The notes beneath the pieces were generated by a model. It did not search any database, was not told where the DNA came from, and worked only from the letters and a program-made list of their open reading frames with translations. From the NCBI GenBank assembly GCA_963728445.1, contig CAVSJO010000006.1:1178001-1242000 (forward strand): 64,000 bases of DNA, written 5' to 3'. This document shows positions 34,314 through 42,788 of the stretch, in pieces (the first letter of the stretch is position 1; the number at the start of each line of letters is the position of its first letter). Both the position numbers and the translations under genes were made by a program. The stretch is from CAVSJO01 sp963728445. Lineage in GTDB: Bacteria > Gemmatimonadota > Gemmatimonadetes > Longimicrobiales > RSA9.

Positions 34314-35054
34314 TCAGCGACCGGACACGTGCAGCACCCGCGTGCGCCGCTTCAGGGTCCGCAGCACGACGTAGACGAGCAGGCCGAAGATCAGCAGCCC
34401 GTACCAGAAGGAGTGCCAGCGCAGACCGCGCCCGGCGAAGAGGTCGGCGAGGGTCACGAAGAGGGCGAACAGCGTGGTCACCGCCGTGAAGCCCGAGTAC
34501 TCGCGCCGCAGGACCGTGCGCAGCGAGAAGGGCAGGTCGGGCGGGACGTAGCCGCGGAAGGACGGGATGAAGCCGGGCGTGCGCGCCGACCACGACTCGA
34601 ACGCCGGCCCGAAGCGGCCCCGCAGGAAGGCCTCCTCCGCGACCATGATCCGCTCGTAGTAGAGCCAGAAGACGAGGGTCACGACCAGCGCTACCCACAG
34701 GTCGCCCGGAAAGAGCGCGAGGCCGATCCACATGAGGTAGTTCCCCACGTAGAGCGGGTGTCGGACGGTGGAGTAGATGCCGGTCGTGTTGAGGTCGTCG
34801 GCGATCTGGTCCCGGGTATTGCGCCCCGATGTGCCCGAGGGGGCGTGGCCCACGGCCCAGACGCGAACCGCCTGGCCGGCCATGGAAACGGCCAGGCAGA
34901 AGCCGCCCCAGACGCCGCTGCGCCAGCCGGGCGCGAGCCACGCCGGCGGCCACACGAGCGCCGCGATCACCGGAAGCAGGAGGACGACGGGGAGATAGCT
35001 GCGCCAGCGGAACAGCCAGGAGCCCGAACGCTCCATCTCCTCGCGTAAGGCCAC
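34314..35054 (-). CDS. Isoprenylcysteine methyltransferase-like (ICMT/PEMT family) membrane protein
   Basis: Integral membrane protein of 246 residues with six or so helices. The conserved C-terminal core of the ICMT/phospholipid methyltransferase superfamily is present: TGIYSTVRHPLYVGNYLMWI followed about 35 residues later by an acidic residue in ERIMVAEEAFLRGRFG, the S-adenosylmethionine-binding arrangement. Bacterial members methylate small lipids or other hydrophobic compounds; the acceptor here is unknown. After the core there are two or three more helices not usual for the smallest members. The start is a GTG; an ATG six codons later lacks proper spacing to a ribosome-binding site. Confidence 0.8.
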   Translation of the reverse strand: MALREEMERSGSWLFRWRSYLPVVLLLPVIAALVWPPAWLAPGWRSGVWGGFCLAVSMAGQAVRVWAVGHAPSGTSGRNTRDQIADDLNTTGIYSTVRHPLYVGNYLMWIGLALFPGDLWVALVVTLVFWLYYERIMVAEEAFLRGRFGPAFESWSARTPGFIPSFRGYVPPDLPFSLRTVLRREYSGFTAVTTLFALFVTLADLFAGRGLRWHSFWYGLLIFGLLVYVVLRTLKRRTRVLHVSGR

Positions 35055-35146
35055 ACTTCCCCCGATCCGTTCGATTTGCGCGCTCTCGAATTCCCCATCT
35101 ACGTTGCTACGACCGCGGAAGATAAACTCGCATCCGGGGAACTGTC

Positions 35147-36061
35147 ATGCCGTACCGTACGCTCCGCCGCTACCTGCCAGCGTCAGCGGTTCTCTGCCTC
35201 CTGGCGTGGACTGCCGCCCTACCGTCGGCCGCGCGTGCGCAGGACGTGAAGGGCAGCCTTTTCATCGTCGGCGGCGGCTCCCGCCCGCCGGAGCTCATGC
35301 GCCGCTTCATCCGCCTCGCGGGCGGCGCCGGCAAGGCGAACATCGTCGTGATCCCCAACGCCAGCGCCACGCCGGAGGAGACGGGGGCCGACCAGGCCAA
35401 GGAGATGCGCGGACTCGGTGCCAGGGCGACGTCCCTCGTCCTCGACCGCGCCCGGGCGGAGGATCCGGCCACGGCCGCCGTCATCGACAGCGCGACCGGG
35501 ATCTGGTTCTCGGGAGGCGACCAGGTACGCGTCCCGCCCATCCTCCGCGGTACCCCCACCCTCGACGCGATCATGCGCCGCTATCGGGAGGGCGCGGTCG
35601 TCGGGGGGACGTCCGCAGGGGCGGCGATCATGTCCGATCCGATGCTGACCGGCGAGCAGACGAAGGCGGGAGAGGACACCGCCGGCTACTACGGCGATAC
35701 CTACACACGCATCGCCCGCGATTACATCCAGCTCGTTCCCGGGCTGGGTTTCCTGCCTGGCGTCCTCGTGGACCAGCACTTCTTCAAGCGCGAACGGCAC
35801 AACCGGCTGATCAGCGCCGTTCTCTCACACCCCGACCGGCCCGGCGTCGGGATCGACGAGAGCACCGTCCTCATCGTCCGGCCGGACGGCACCTGGCAGA
35901 TCGAGGGCGCAAGCGCGGCCATCGTATACGACGCCCGTCAGGCGACCCTGACACCGCCCGACGCGCCCGTGCTCGGCGCCACGGGCGTGCGCGTGACGAT
36001 CCTGCCCGCGGGGAGCACGTACGACCCCCGCACCGGAAAGGCGACGCTGCCGGGAGGCTGA
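35147..36061 (+). CDS. Exported cyanophycinase-like peptidase, family S51
   Basis: Protein of 304 residues with a signal peptide (cleavage near ARAQD). The S51 fold shows the nucleophile S156 in VVGGTSAGAAIM, the preceding FSGGDQ and the later DQHFFKRERHNRL, the same set as in CphB/CphE cyanophycinases that split arginine-aspartate polymer into dipeptides. As it is exported it would work on external cyanophycin or related beta-linked peptides, as do the CphE enzymes of heterotrophs. No cyanophycin synthetase is in the window. Confidence 0.88.
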   Translation: MPYRTLRRYLPASAVLCLLAWTAALPSAARAQDVKGSLFIVGGGSRPPELMRRFIRLAGGAGKANIVVIPNASATPEETGADQAKEMRGLGARATSLVLDRARAEDPATAAVIDSATGIWFSGGDQVRVPPILRGTPTLDAIMRRYREGAVVGGTSAGAAIMSDPMLTGEQTKAGEDTAGYYGDTYTRIARDYIQLVPGLGFLPGVLVDQHFFKRERHNRLISAVLSHPDRPGVGIDESTVLIVRPDGTWQIEGASAAIVYDARQATLTPPDAPVLGATGVRVTILPAGSTYDPRTGKATLPGG

Positions 36062-36077
36062 CGGGCGCGGCTCCGTC

Positions 36078-36590
36078 CTACTCGCCCCGGATCTGGCGCG
36101 TCAGGTTCGGGGTCACGCCCGCGAGGCGGGCGTAGATGGCGATCTGGCCGCCGTGGTAGTATTCGTGGCCGATGGCGTGGTTCAGCCACGCCAGCCGCGT
36201 TCCCGACTCCCCGTCGAATCGGCGGATCGGCGCGAGCATCGCCAGCTCACCCGCCTCCCGGATCCGCTTCGCGCACGCCGCGAATCGCTCCTCCAGATGA
36301 CGGACGAGATCCGCCTTCGTGGCGGCCTCGGTGACCCCGCCGCCGTGCTCCTCCACGAGCTCGGGATAGCTCTTCCGCGTGAAGTCCCCGTCCGCCTTCG
36401 CCAGCTCCCCCGCCGCCAGCTCCGCGTTCAGCAGGATGTGATGCACCAGCTCCGCAGGCGTACGCGCGCCTTCCGCCGGGCTCCAGTCCAGCCGGTCGTC
36501 CGGCAGGTTGCGCACCTCTCCGATCACTCCCTGCCTCACCCCCTCCCATGCCTCCAGCGTCTCCTCCAGCAGCGTCGTGTACTCGGACAT
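36078..36590 (-). CDS. DinB-family protein
   Basis: Four-helix-bundle protein of 170 residues of the DinB/YfiT-like metalloenzyme superfamily. The metal ligands are recognisable as His in AELVHHILLN and the His pair in NHAIGHEYYHGGQIAIYAR. Members are thiol-dependent transferases or hydrolases; here no substrate can be assigned. The ATG at 36590 has GGGAGG five bases upstream. It is divergent from proB. Confidence 0.85.
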   Translation of the reverse strand: MSEYTTLLEETLEAWEGVRQGVIGEVRNLPDDRLDWSPAEGARTPAELVHHILLNAELAAGELAKADGDFTRKSYPELVEEHGGGVTEAATKADLVRHLEERFAACAKRIREAGELAMLAPIRRFDGESGTRLAWLNHAIGHEYYHGGQIAIYARLAGVTPNLTRQIRGE

Positions 36591-36715
36591 GGCGGCCTCC
36601 CTCTCGCAGATGATGGATGGGATCCCGCCGCAAGCTAAGCCGCGCCGGGTTGCTGCGCAGGGCCATGCCGGCGCCGGCGTCGTCCTCGGCGTCCGTATAA
36701 AAATGCAGCCACCCG

Positions 36716-36744
36716 TTGACCTTTTCGCGGAACAATCCCATCTT
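36716..36744 (+). promoter_or_regulatory. Candidate sigma-70 promoter of proBA
   Basis: TTGACC (36716-36721), 17-base spacer, CATCTT (36739-36744), 43 bases upstream of the proB start in an A/T-rich stretch that contrasts with the rest of the gap. Confidence 0.45.
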
Positions 36745-36787
36745 TTCCGGTTCGCGACGGCGTTTACCACATATTCATACATCGAGC

Positions 36788-37912
36788 ATGGCCGGAATCC
36801 AGAGGCGCCCAGGCAGGCGACGGGTGGTGATCAAGATCGGCACGCGACTGCTGACGGGGGGCGGGTTCGACCTGCGGCCGGAGCGGGTCGCGGCGTTCGC
36901 GGACGCGGTGGCGCGTCACCCGGAGACGGAGACGGTAGTGGTGACGAGCGGGGCGGTGGCGGCAGGGTGTGGGGTTCTGGGGCTCGCGCGCCGGCCGGGC
37001 TCGATCCCGGAGCGCCAGGCGGCGGCAGCGGTGGGTCAGGCGCACCTGATGGGGATCTGGACGGAGTCGTTCGCGGCGCGGGGCCGGACGGCGGGCCAGG
37101 TGCTGCTGACGGCGGACGGGCTCCGGGACCGACGTCGATGGCTGCACGCCCGGAACACGCTGGAGGCGATGCGGCAGGCGGCGATCGTGCCGGTGGTGAA
37201 CGAGAACGACACGATCAGCGTGGAAGAGATCCGGGTCGGGGACAACGACAATCTGGCGGCGTACGTGGCGGCGCTGGTGGATGCGGACGTGCTGGCGCTG
37301 TTGACGGATGTAGACGGGGTCTACGACGCCGATCCCCGGCGCGATCCGGAAGCGAGCGTCGTCGCCAGGGCCGAGACGGCGGACGAGCTGCGCGGCTACT
37401 GCTTCGCCCGGAGCGCGAAGGAGTCGATCGGCGGCATGGAGACGAAGCTTCAGGCGGCGGAAAAGGCGGCGTCATACGGGATTCCCACGGTCATCGCGAA
37501 CGGCCTGGACGCGAACGTGCTCGACGGCGTCTTCGCCGGCCGACCGGTGGGGACGTGGGTGGAGGGCCGACCCAACCCGCTGCCGGCGCGCAAGCACTGG
37601 ATGGCGATCCAGACGCGGCTGCCCGGCCGCGTGGTCGTGGACGAGGGAGCTGCGGCGGCGCTCGCGGCGGGAGGGGCGAGCCTGCTGGCGCGAGGCATCC
37701 TGAACGTGGTGGGGCGCTTCGAGGCGGGCGACGTGATCGCCATCGTCGACCGCGGCGGCGCCGAGCTGGCGCGGGCGCTCCCGTCGTACGACAGCGCGGA
37801 GATCGTGCGGATCATGGGTCGGCACTCGGACGAGATCGAGGGCATCCTCGGTTACGTGTCGGGGCGGGAAGTCGTGCGCGGGGACGACATGGTGCTGATG
37901 AGGAGCGCATGA
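36788..37912 (+). CDS. proB: Glutamate 5-kinase
   Basis: First step of proline synthesis: ATP-dependent phosphorylation of the gamma-carboxyl of glutamate. Protein of 374 residues with an amino-acid kinase domain (VVIKIGTRLL, VVVTSGAVAAG, PVVNENDTIS, VGDNDNLAAYVA, LLTDVDGVYDADPR, FARSAKESIGGMETKLQAA) followed by a C-terminal PUA domain (about 275-370), as in the two-domain enzymes that are feedback-inhibited by proline. The ATG at 36788 lies at the start of the kinase fold. The stop overlaps the proA start (ATGA). Confidence 0.95.
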   Translation: MAGIQRRPGRRRVVIKIGTRLLTGGGFDLRPERVAAFADAVARHPETETVVVTSGAVAAGCGVLGLARRPGSIPERQAAAAVGQAHLMGIWTESFAARGRTAGQVLLTADGLRDRRRWLHARNTLEAMRQAAIVPVVNENDTISVEEIRVGDNDNLAAYVAALVDADVLALLTDVDGVYDADPRRDPEASVVARAETADELRGYCFARSAKESIGGMETKLQAAEKAASYGIPTVIANGLDANVLDGVFAGRPVGTWVEGRPNPLPARKHWMAIQTRLPGRVVVDEGAAAALAAGGASLLARGILNVVGRFEAGDVIAIVDRGGAELARALPSYDSAEIVRIMGRHSDEIEGILGYVSGREVVRGDDMVLMRSA

Positions 37913-39222
37913 AGACGATGGAGCCCGATCTGGAGACGATCATCGTCGACGTGGCGCGGCGAGCCCGTGCGGCGTCCCGCGCGGTGCGGGGCCTCAGCGC
38001 GCCTGCGCGCCACGCGGCGCTGCTGGGAATGGCGGACGGCCTGGAGGCGAGCGCACAGGCGATCCTCGATGCGAACGCCCTGGATCTGGCGGCCGCGCAG
38101 GAGGCGGGCCTGTCCGCGGCCATGCTCGATCGGCTGCGACTGGACGAGGCACGGGTGTCGGGCCTGGCGGCGGCGGTGCGGGACGTCGCCCGGCTGCCCG
38201 ACCCGGTGGGCGAGGTCGCAGAGGCGCATACGCGGCCGAACGGGCTGCGGGTCGAGCGGGTGCGGATCCCGCTGGGCGTTGTCGCCATGATCTACGAGGC
38301 CCGGCCGAACGTGACGTCCGACGCGGCGGCGCTGTGCTTCAAGGCCGGAAACGCGGTGATCCTGCGGGGCGGCCGTGAGGCGTTCCACTCGAATCGTGCC
38401 ATCGGAGAGGCGCTCCGCTCCGCCCTTCAGGCCGCGGGCGTGACGCCGGACGCCGTCCAGCTCGTGCCGACGACGGACCGGGCGGGCATCGACGTGCTCG
38501 TCCGGCAGGACGCCTTCATCGACGTCGTCATTCCCCGAGGAGGGGAAGGCCTCATCCGCGCCGTGGTGGAGAAGAGTCGGGTGCCGGTGCTCAAGCATTA
38601 CAGGGGTGTCTGCCACGTCTACGTCGACCGCGCCGCCGACCTGGAGAAGGCCGCCGCCATCGTGGTCAACGCGAAGGCGCAGCGCCCGGGCGTCTGCAAC
38701 GCTGCCGAGACGCTGCTCCTCCATGGCGACGTCGCGCCCGCGGCCCTCGCGGCCATCCTCCCGCCCCTCGCCGCCGCCGGCGTCGAGCTGCGGGCGTGCG
38801 AGCGCACCCGGTCCATCGTGGACGCGCTGCCCGAAGACGTGCTGCCGGCGGACGCGCGCTGCGCCCTGCGGATCAAGCCCGCCACGACAGAGGACTGGGC
38901 GGCGGAGTACCTGGACCTGATCCTCGCCGTGCGCGTCGTGGACTCGCTGGACGACGCCGTCGACCACATCTGTGCGTGGGGCTCCGACCACACGGAAGCG
39001 ATCGTGACGGAGGACGCGGCCGCGGCGGACGCCTTCGTCGCGGGCGTCTCGTCTTCGACCGTGGTGGTCAACGCAAGCACGCGCTTCGCCGACGGCGGCG
39101 AGCTCGGCCTGGGCGCCGAGATCGGCATCTCGACGAGCCGCCTCCACGCCTACGGGCCGATGGGCGCTCGCGAGCTGACGACGCTGCGATTTGTGGTGCG
39201 AGGAGAGGGGCAGACGCGGTAG
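37909..39222 (+). CDS. proA: Gamma-glutamyl phosphate reductase
   Basis: Second step of proline synthesis, NADPH-dependent reduction of gamma-glutamyl phosphate to the semialdehyde. Protein of 437 residues. Marks are LGVVAMIYEARPNVTSDAAA, the catalytic Cys C263 in QRPGVCNAAETLL, VPVLKHYRGVCHVY and STVVVNASTRFADGGELGLG. It starts within the proB stop codon (ATGA at 37909-37912), so the two are translationally coupled. The gene is followed directly by hairpin array C. Confidence 0.95.
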   Translation: MKTMEPDLETIIVDVARRARAASRAVRGLSAPARHAALLGMADGLEASAQAILDANALDLAAAQEAGLSAAMLDRLRLDEARVSGLAAAVRDVARLPDPVGEVAEAHTRPNGLRVERVRIPLGVVAMIYEARPNVTSDAAALCFKAGNAVILRGGREAFHSNRAIGEALRSALQAAGVTPDAVQLVPTTDRAGIDVLVRQDAFIDVVIPRGGEGLIRAVVEKSRVPVLKHYRGVCHVYVDRAADLEKAAAIVVNAKAQRPGVCNAAETLLLHGDVAPAALAAILPPLAAAGVELRACERTRSIVDALPEDVLPADARCALRIKPATTEDWAAEYLDLILAVRVVDSLDDAVDHICAWGSDHTEAIVTEDAAAADAFVAGVSSSTVVVNASTRFADGGELGLGAEIGISTSRLHAYGPMGARELTTLRFVVRGEGQTR

Positions 39223-39882
39223 GCGCGCTCGCTGCGCTCGCGGGCACCGCGCCTGGCGGCGCGGGGCACGGCGGCGAAGCCGCCGGGCACGGCCCTGACG
39301 GGCCGGGCACCGCCTGCGGCGGGGGTTCCGCGCCTGACGGCGCGGGGGCGGCGGCGCTGCGCGCGCCGCGGGGCGCCCTTCGGGCGGGTTCGGCGCTTCG
39401 CGCCGGGGACTGCGGGGACTGCGGGCACGGCAGCGCACGGCACGCACGGCACGCACGGCACGCACGGCACGCACGGCACGCACGGCACGCACGGCACGCA
39501 CGGCACGCACGGCACGCCGGCCTCGCTGGTCCCGGCGACCTCGCCGGTCCCGGCAGCCTCCCCTGTCCCGCCGGAGCTGCCGATGCGACCCCGCGCCGCC
39601 AGGCCGCGGCTCCCCGCCGAAGGCGGAACCCGCCCGCAGGGCGCTGGCGGTACGTCTCCGCAGCCGCCCCGCCCCCATCGTAGCGCCCCCCGCGCCGTCA
39701 GGCGCGGAACCCCCACCGCAGGTGGTGCCCCGCCGCAGGCGGTGCCCCGCCCGGAGGGCGGTGCCCGGCGCCTGCGGCGCCGTGCCCCGCTCGCGCCAGC
39801 GAGCGGCGCCCCGGGGGTTGAGACCACGCCCCCCTTGCCCGATACTTCCCCGTCACCAGCCTCCTCCCTTCACGCAGTGTCA
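39223..39882. repeat. Hairpin array C, two mirrored halves around a 9-bp tandem repeat
   Basis: This 660-base gap between proA and the helicase gene holds no gene. The left half (39223-39430) has hairpins separated by GGGCAC, for example CGCGCC-TGGC-GGCGCG, GGCGGC-GAA-GCCGCC and GGCCC-TGAC-GGGCC. The right half (39590-39815) has hairpins separated by GTGCCC, for example CGCC-GCA-GGCG and GGCGCC-TGC-GGCGCC. The linkers are reverse complements, so the halves face each other. The centre has nine CACGGCACG repeats and an imperfect GGTCCCGGC repeat. Bases 39816-39882 hold no recognisable site beyond the helicase leader. No CRISPR-like identical repeats. Confidence 0.85.
39436..39516 (+). repeat. 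Nine exact copies of a 9-bp repeat
   Basis: CACGGCACG is repeated nine times without a mismatch at the centre of array C. Perfect identity suggests recent slippage. Because 9 is a multiple of three, all frames stay open across it. Confidence 0.95.
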
Positions 39883-42102
39883 ATGGACTATCTCCGCGGG
39901 CTGAATCCCGAGCAGCGGCGCGCCGCGCTGCACACCGAGGGACCGCTCCTCGTGCTCGCCGGCGCCGGCTCGGGCAAGACGAAGACGCTGGTGCACCGGA
40001 TCGTCCACCTGATCCGGGGCAGGGACGTCGATCCCGGTCGCATCGCGGTGGTGACGTTCACGAATCGGGCTGCGGACGAGATGAAGGAGCGGGTGAAGGC
40101 GTTCGCGGAGCAGGACGTGCGGGGGGCGACGATCAGCACGTTCCACTCCCTCGGGCTCCGCATCCTGCGGGAGCACGGGTCGCGGGTCGGGCTGCCGGAG
40201 CGGTTCGCCATCTACGCCACGGCGGATCAGCTCAGCGCGCTGCGAACGGCGTGCGCGGAGATCTCCGTCGACGACGACGTGTTCGACCTGAAGCGGATCC
40301 TGCGGAGCATCTCCGACTGGAAGAGTCGCGGAATCTCGCCGTCTGAGGCGACGCGGGACGTCGCCATGGCGGACGCGAAGGGGAACCGTACGGACGACTA
40401 CGCCGTGCTGGCGGCGGACGCGTACCCCCGCTACGAGGAGGTGCTGAAGGCCTCCGGCGCGGTGGATTTCGACGACCTGCTCCTGCTCCCGGTGAAGCTG
40501 CTGGAGGCGGACGAGGACGTGGCGCGGCGGGTGTGGCGCCGCTGGCATTACCTGATGGTGGACGAGTACCAGGACACGAACGGCATCCAGTTCCGCCTCG
40601 CCCGGCTCCTCGCGGGGACGCGTCGCAACCTGTGCGTCGTGGGCGACGACGACCAGTCGATCTACGCGTTCCGCGGCGCCGACGTGAGCAACATCCTCGA
40701 GTTCGAGCGGCATTTCCCGGGGGCCAGTGTGGTGACGCTCGAGCAGAACTACCGCTCGACGCAGCGGATCCTCGCGGCGGCGAACGCCGTCATCGCCGCG
40801 AACCCGCACCGCCACCCGAAGCGGCTGCGCACCGAGAACGGGGTCGGCGCGCCCGTCGACCTGTACGAGCATCCGGACGACGGCGCCGAAGCCGAGACCG
40901 TCTCCGCCGAGATCTCCGTGCGCCACTTCACCCGCAAGATCCGCTGGGGGGACTTCGCGATCCTGTACCGGACGAACACGCAGTCACGGCCCATCGAGGA
41001 AGCGCTGCGGGCGAAGAAGATCCCGTACCGGGTAGTGGGCGGGACCTCGTTCTTCGACCGCAAGGAGGTCGCGGATGGGGTGGCGTACCTCCGGGCGCTG
41101 GCCAATCCGAACGACGAGATCGCGATCCGGCGCATCATCAACTACCCGACGCGGGGCATCGGACGGACCACCGTGCTGCGTGTGCACGACCTGGCGCAGC
41201 GTCGTCGCGTACCGTTCGTCAAGGCGCTCCACGAGGTCGGCCCGGACGACGTCGGAGCCGCGCAGGTCGAGTCGATCCGCCATTTCCTGGACCTGCTCCA
41301 CGCGGCGCGGCGCGGCCTGGTCGAAGCCGAGGCGAAGACGGCGGGCCACGCGCCGCCCGACGACGGACAGCCCCCGCTGGCCCGCTGGGCAGCCGACCTG
41401 TTCCACCGGGTCCGCCTCGAGGAGGCGATACGCACCGATCCGCGCAACGCGCGCACGGCCGAGGTCCGGCTCGACAACCTGCGGGACCTCGTGGGCTCCC
41501 TGGCGCGCTACGAGCGGCGCGTCTGGGGCGACGCTGTCGAGGCGTCCCAGGCCGGACTGGATCTCGGCGCCGGTGACGCGGCGGCGGCGACGTCGCCCCG
41601 AAAGCTCCACGCCCTGCCGGACGGCGTCTCCCCGCCCACGCTCGCGGACGCGCTGGCACGCCTCGCCCTGGCCGACCTGGACGACCCGGAGGAGGACGAC
41701 GAGGAGGCCAACGCCGTCACGCTGATGACCCTGCACTCCGCAAAGGGGCTCGAGTTCAGCGACGTCTTCCTGGTCGGCCTCGAGGAGGGCATCCTGCCCC
41801 ACGCCCGGTCCCTCGCGGAGGCCGGCGACCCGGACGCACCCGGGGCTGCCGACGCCCTCGCCGAGGAGCGGCGCCTGCTCTACGTCGGCATCACCCGGGC
41901 GCAGCAGCGGCTCACCCTGTCCCTGTGCCGGGCGCGCCGGCGAGGGGGGGACACCGTGGAGGTGCTGCCATCGCGGTACCTGAACGAGATCCCGGAGGAG
42001 CTGCTGAACCGGAAGAGCTCCGGGAGCATCCTGAGCGAGGAAGAGTCGGCGGATCTGCGGGAGAACTTCTTCAGTCGAATGAAGGAGATGCTGGCAGAAT
42101 GA
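39883..42102 (+). CDS. UvrD/PcrA-type DNA helicase
   Basis: Superfamily 1A 3'-5' helicase of 739 residues acting in nucleotide-excision repair and replication restart. Motif I is AGAGSGKTKTLVHRI (Walker A at 26-33), then TFTNRAADEMKERV, VDEYQDTNGIQF (Walker B), VVGDDDQSIYAFRGADVSNI, VTLEQNYRSTQRIL and, at the C-terminus, VTLMTLHSAKGLEFSDVFLV and RRLLYVGITRAQQRLTLS. An internal insert of about 100 residues before motif V is somewhat long. The ATG at 39883 starts the fold at NPEQRRA; the frame runs further upstream through array C, but that part is repeat-derived. Confidence 0.93.
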   Translation: MDYLRGLNPEQRRAALHTEGPLLVLAGAGSGKTKTLVHRIVHLIRGRDVDPGRIAVVTFTNRAADEMKERVKAFAEQDVRGATISTFHSLGLRILREHGSRVGLPERFAIYATADQLSALRTACAEISVDDDVFDLKRILRSISDWKSRGISPSEATRDVAMADAKGNRTDDYAVLAADAYPRYEEVLKASGAVDFDDLLLLPVKLLEADEDVARRVWRRWHYLMVDEYQDTNGIQFRLARLLAGTRRNLCVVGDDDQSIYAFRGADVSNILEFERHFPGASVVTLEQNYRSTQRILAAANAVIAANPHRHPKRLRTENGVGAPVDLYEHPDDGAEAETVSAEISVRHFTRKIRWGDFAILYRTNTQSRPIEEALRAKKIPYRVVGGTSFFDRKEVADGVAYLRALANPNDEIAIRRIINYPTRGIGRTTVLRVHDLAQRRRVPFVKALHEVGPDDVGAAQVESIRHFLDLLHAARRGLVEAEAKTAGHAPPDDGQPPLARWAADLFHRVRLEEAIRTDPRNARTAEVRLDNLRDLVGSLARYERRVWGDAVEASQAGLDLGAGDAAAATSPRKLHALPDGVSPPTLADALARLALADLDDPEEDDEEANAVTLMTLHSAKGLEFSDVFLVGLEEGILPHARSLAEAGDPDAPGAADALAEERRLLYVGITRAQQRLTLSLCRARRRGGDTVEVLPSRYLNEIPEELLNRKSSGSILSEEESADLRENFFSRMKEMLAE

Positions 42103-42169
42103 CAGGTGCCGGCGCGGGCACGTGTGCGCTCTTCCGCCTCGGTGCACGAACGCTCGAGGGAGCGGCACG

Positions 42170-42559
42170 ATGAGGATCTGGGACGTGGAGCCGGCGCGAC
42201 TGTGCCGGCAGCACCTGCTGGGGGAGCATCGGGAACTCCACGGGCTGTGGAACATCCTGACGCTGGGGAAGACGGGGTACTCGGCGCACCCCGAGACGCG
42301 GCGCTGGGAGGGACGGCTGGCGGCGCTCTATGGGCGGCACGAGGCGCTGGTGACGGAGATGACGCGGCGCGGCTACGGGCATCATTCGCCCCTGGACCCG
42401 TCGCTGGCGACGGGCCTGCAGAGCCAGGACCGCTTCATCGATCCCGTGGACGTGCAGCAGCGGCTCCTGACGGAGAAGCCGTGCGACTGCCTGCTGCCGA
42501 AGGCGGGCCACCAGGCCTGCGGTGGGCGGATGGACGCGGGTGGTCGGGCTGGCCGGTGA
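42170..42559 (+). CDS. Pyrimidine-dimer DNA glycosylase, T4 endonuclease V family
   Basis: Protein of 129 residues of the Pyr_excise family, which cut the glycosyl bond at UV-induced pyrimidine dimers by means of the N-terminal amine and an active-site Glu. The family start MRIWDVEPARLC and the segment HLLGEHRELHGLWNIL, holding the Glu, are present, as are PLDPSLATGL and the C-terminal basic part. It starts 67 bases after the helicase gene with GAGGGAG upstream, so the two repair genes probably share a transcript. Confidence 0.82.
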   Translation: MRIWDVEPARLCRQHLLGEHRELHGLWNILTLGKTGYSAHPETRRWEGRLAALYGRHEALVTEMTRRGYGHHSPLDPSLATGLQSQDRFIDPVDVQQRLLTEKPCDCLLPKAGHQACGGRMDAGGRAGR

Positions 42560-42696
42560 GGCCGACTCGCGGCGCCGCCTTCTGCAGCCTCGTGCGGGAC
42601 CAACCCTGCACAGCGTTCGGCCGGCGCTGCCGGTGTGCGGCGTTGGCGAGCGCAATTCACGTCAACGCAGAACTTCGGCGCACATTCCCGCGCCGC

Positions 42697-42724
42697 CCGC
42701 CGTCCGCCGTCCGCCGTCCGCCGT
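42697..42724 (+). repeat. Four copies of a 7-bp repeat CCGCCGT
   Basis: Four exact units in the 229-base gap upstream of the NRAMP gene. As 7 is not a multiple of three it would shift any reading frame, which supports this gap being non-coding. Nothing else recognisable lies between 42560 and 42788. Confidence 0.9.
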
Positions 42725-42788
42725 CCCCGCACCGCCCACGGCGCAGTGAGCCTTCCCCCCGGCCCCGTCCCGGCCCTACTCTTCCCCG

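Noticed and set aside
35147..36061. Cyanophycin storage system
   Set aside because: Only an exported cyanophycinase is present; there is no cyanophycin synthetase, so storage by this organism is not supported.
36508..37908. Upstream extension of the proA frame through proB
   Set aside because: The extension is Gly/Arg-rich shadow of proB; the ATG in the ATGA overlap starts the known enzyme.
37852..39827. Long minus-strand frames opposite proA and across array C
   Set aside because: They are artefacts of GC bias and of a repeat whose length is a multiple of three.
39583..39882. N-terminal extension of the helicase through array C
   Set aside because: The extension is made of array repeats; helicase homology starts at the ATG at 39883.
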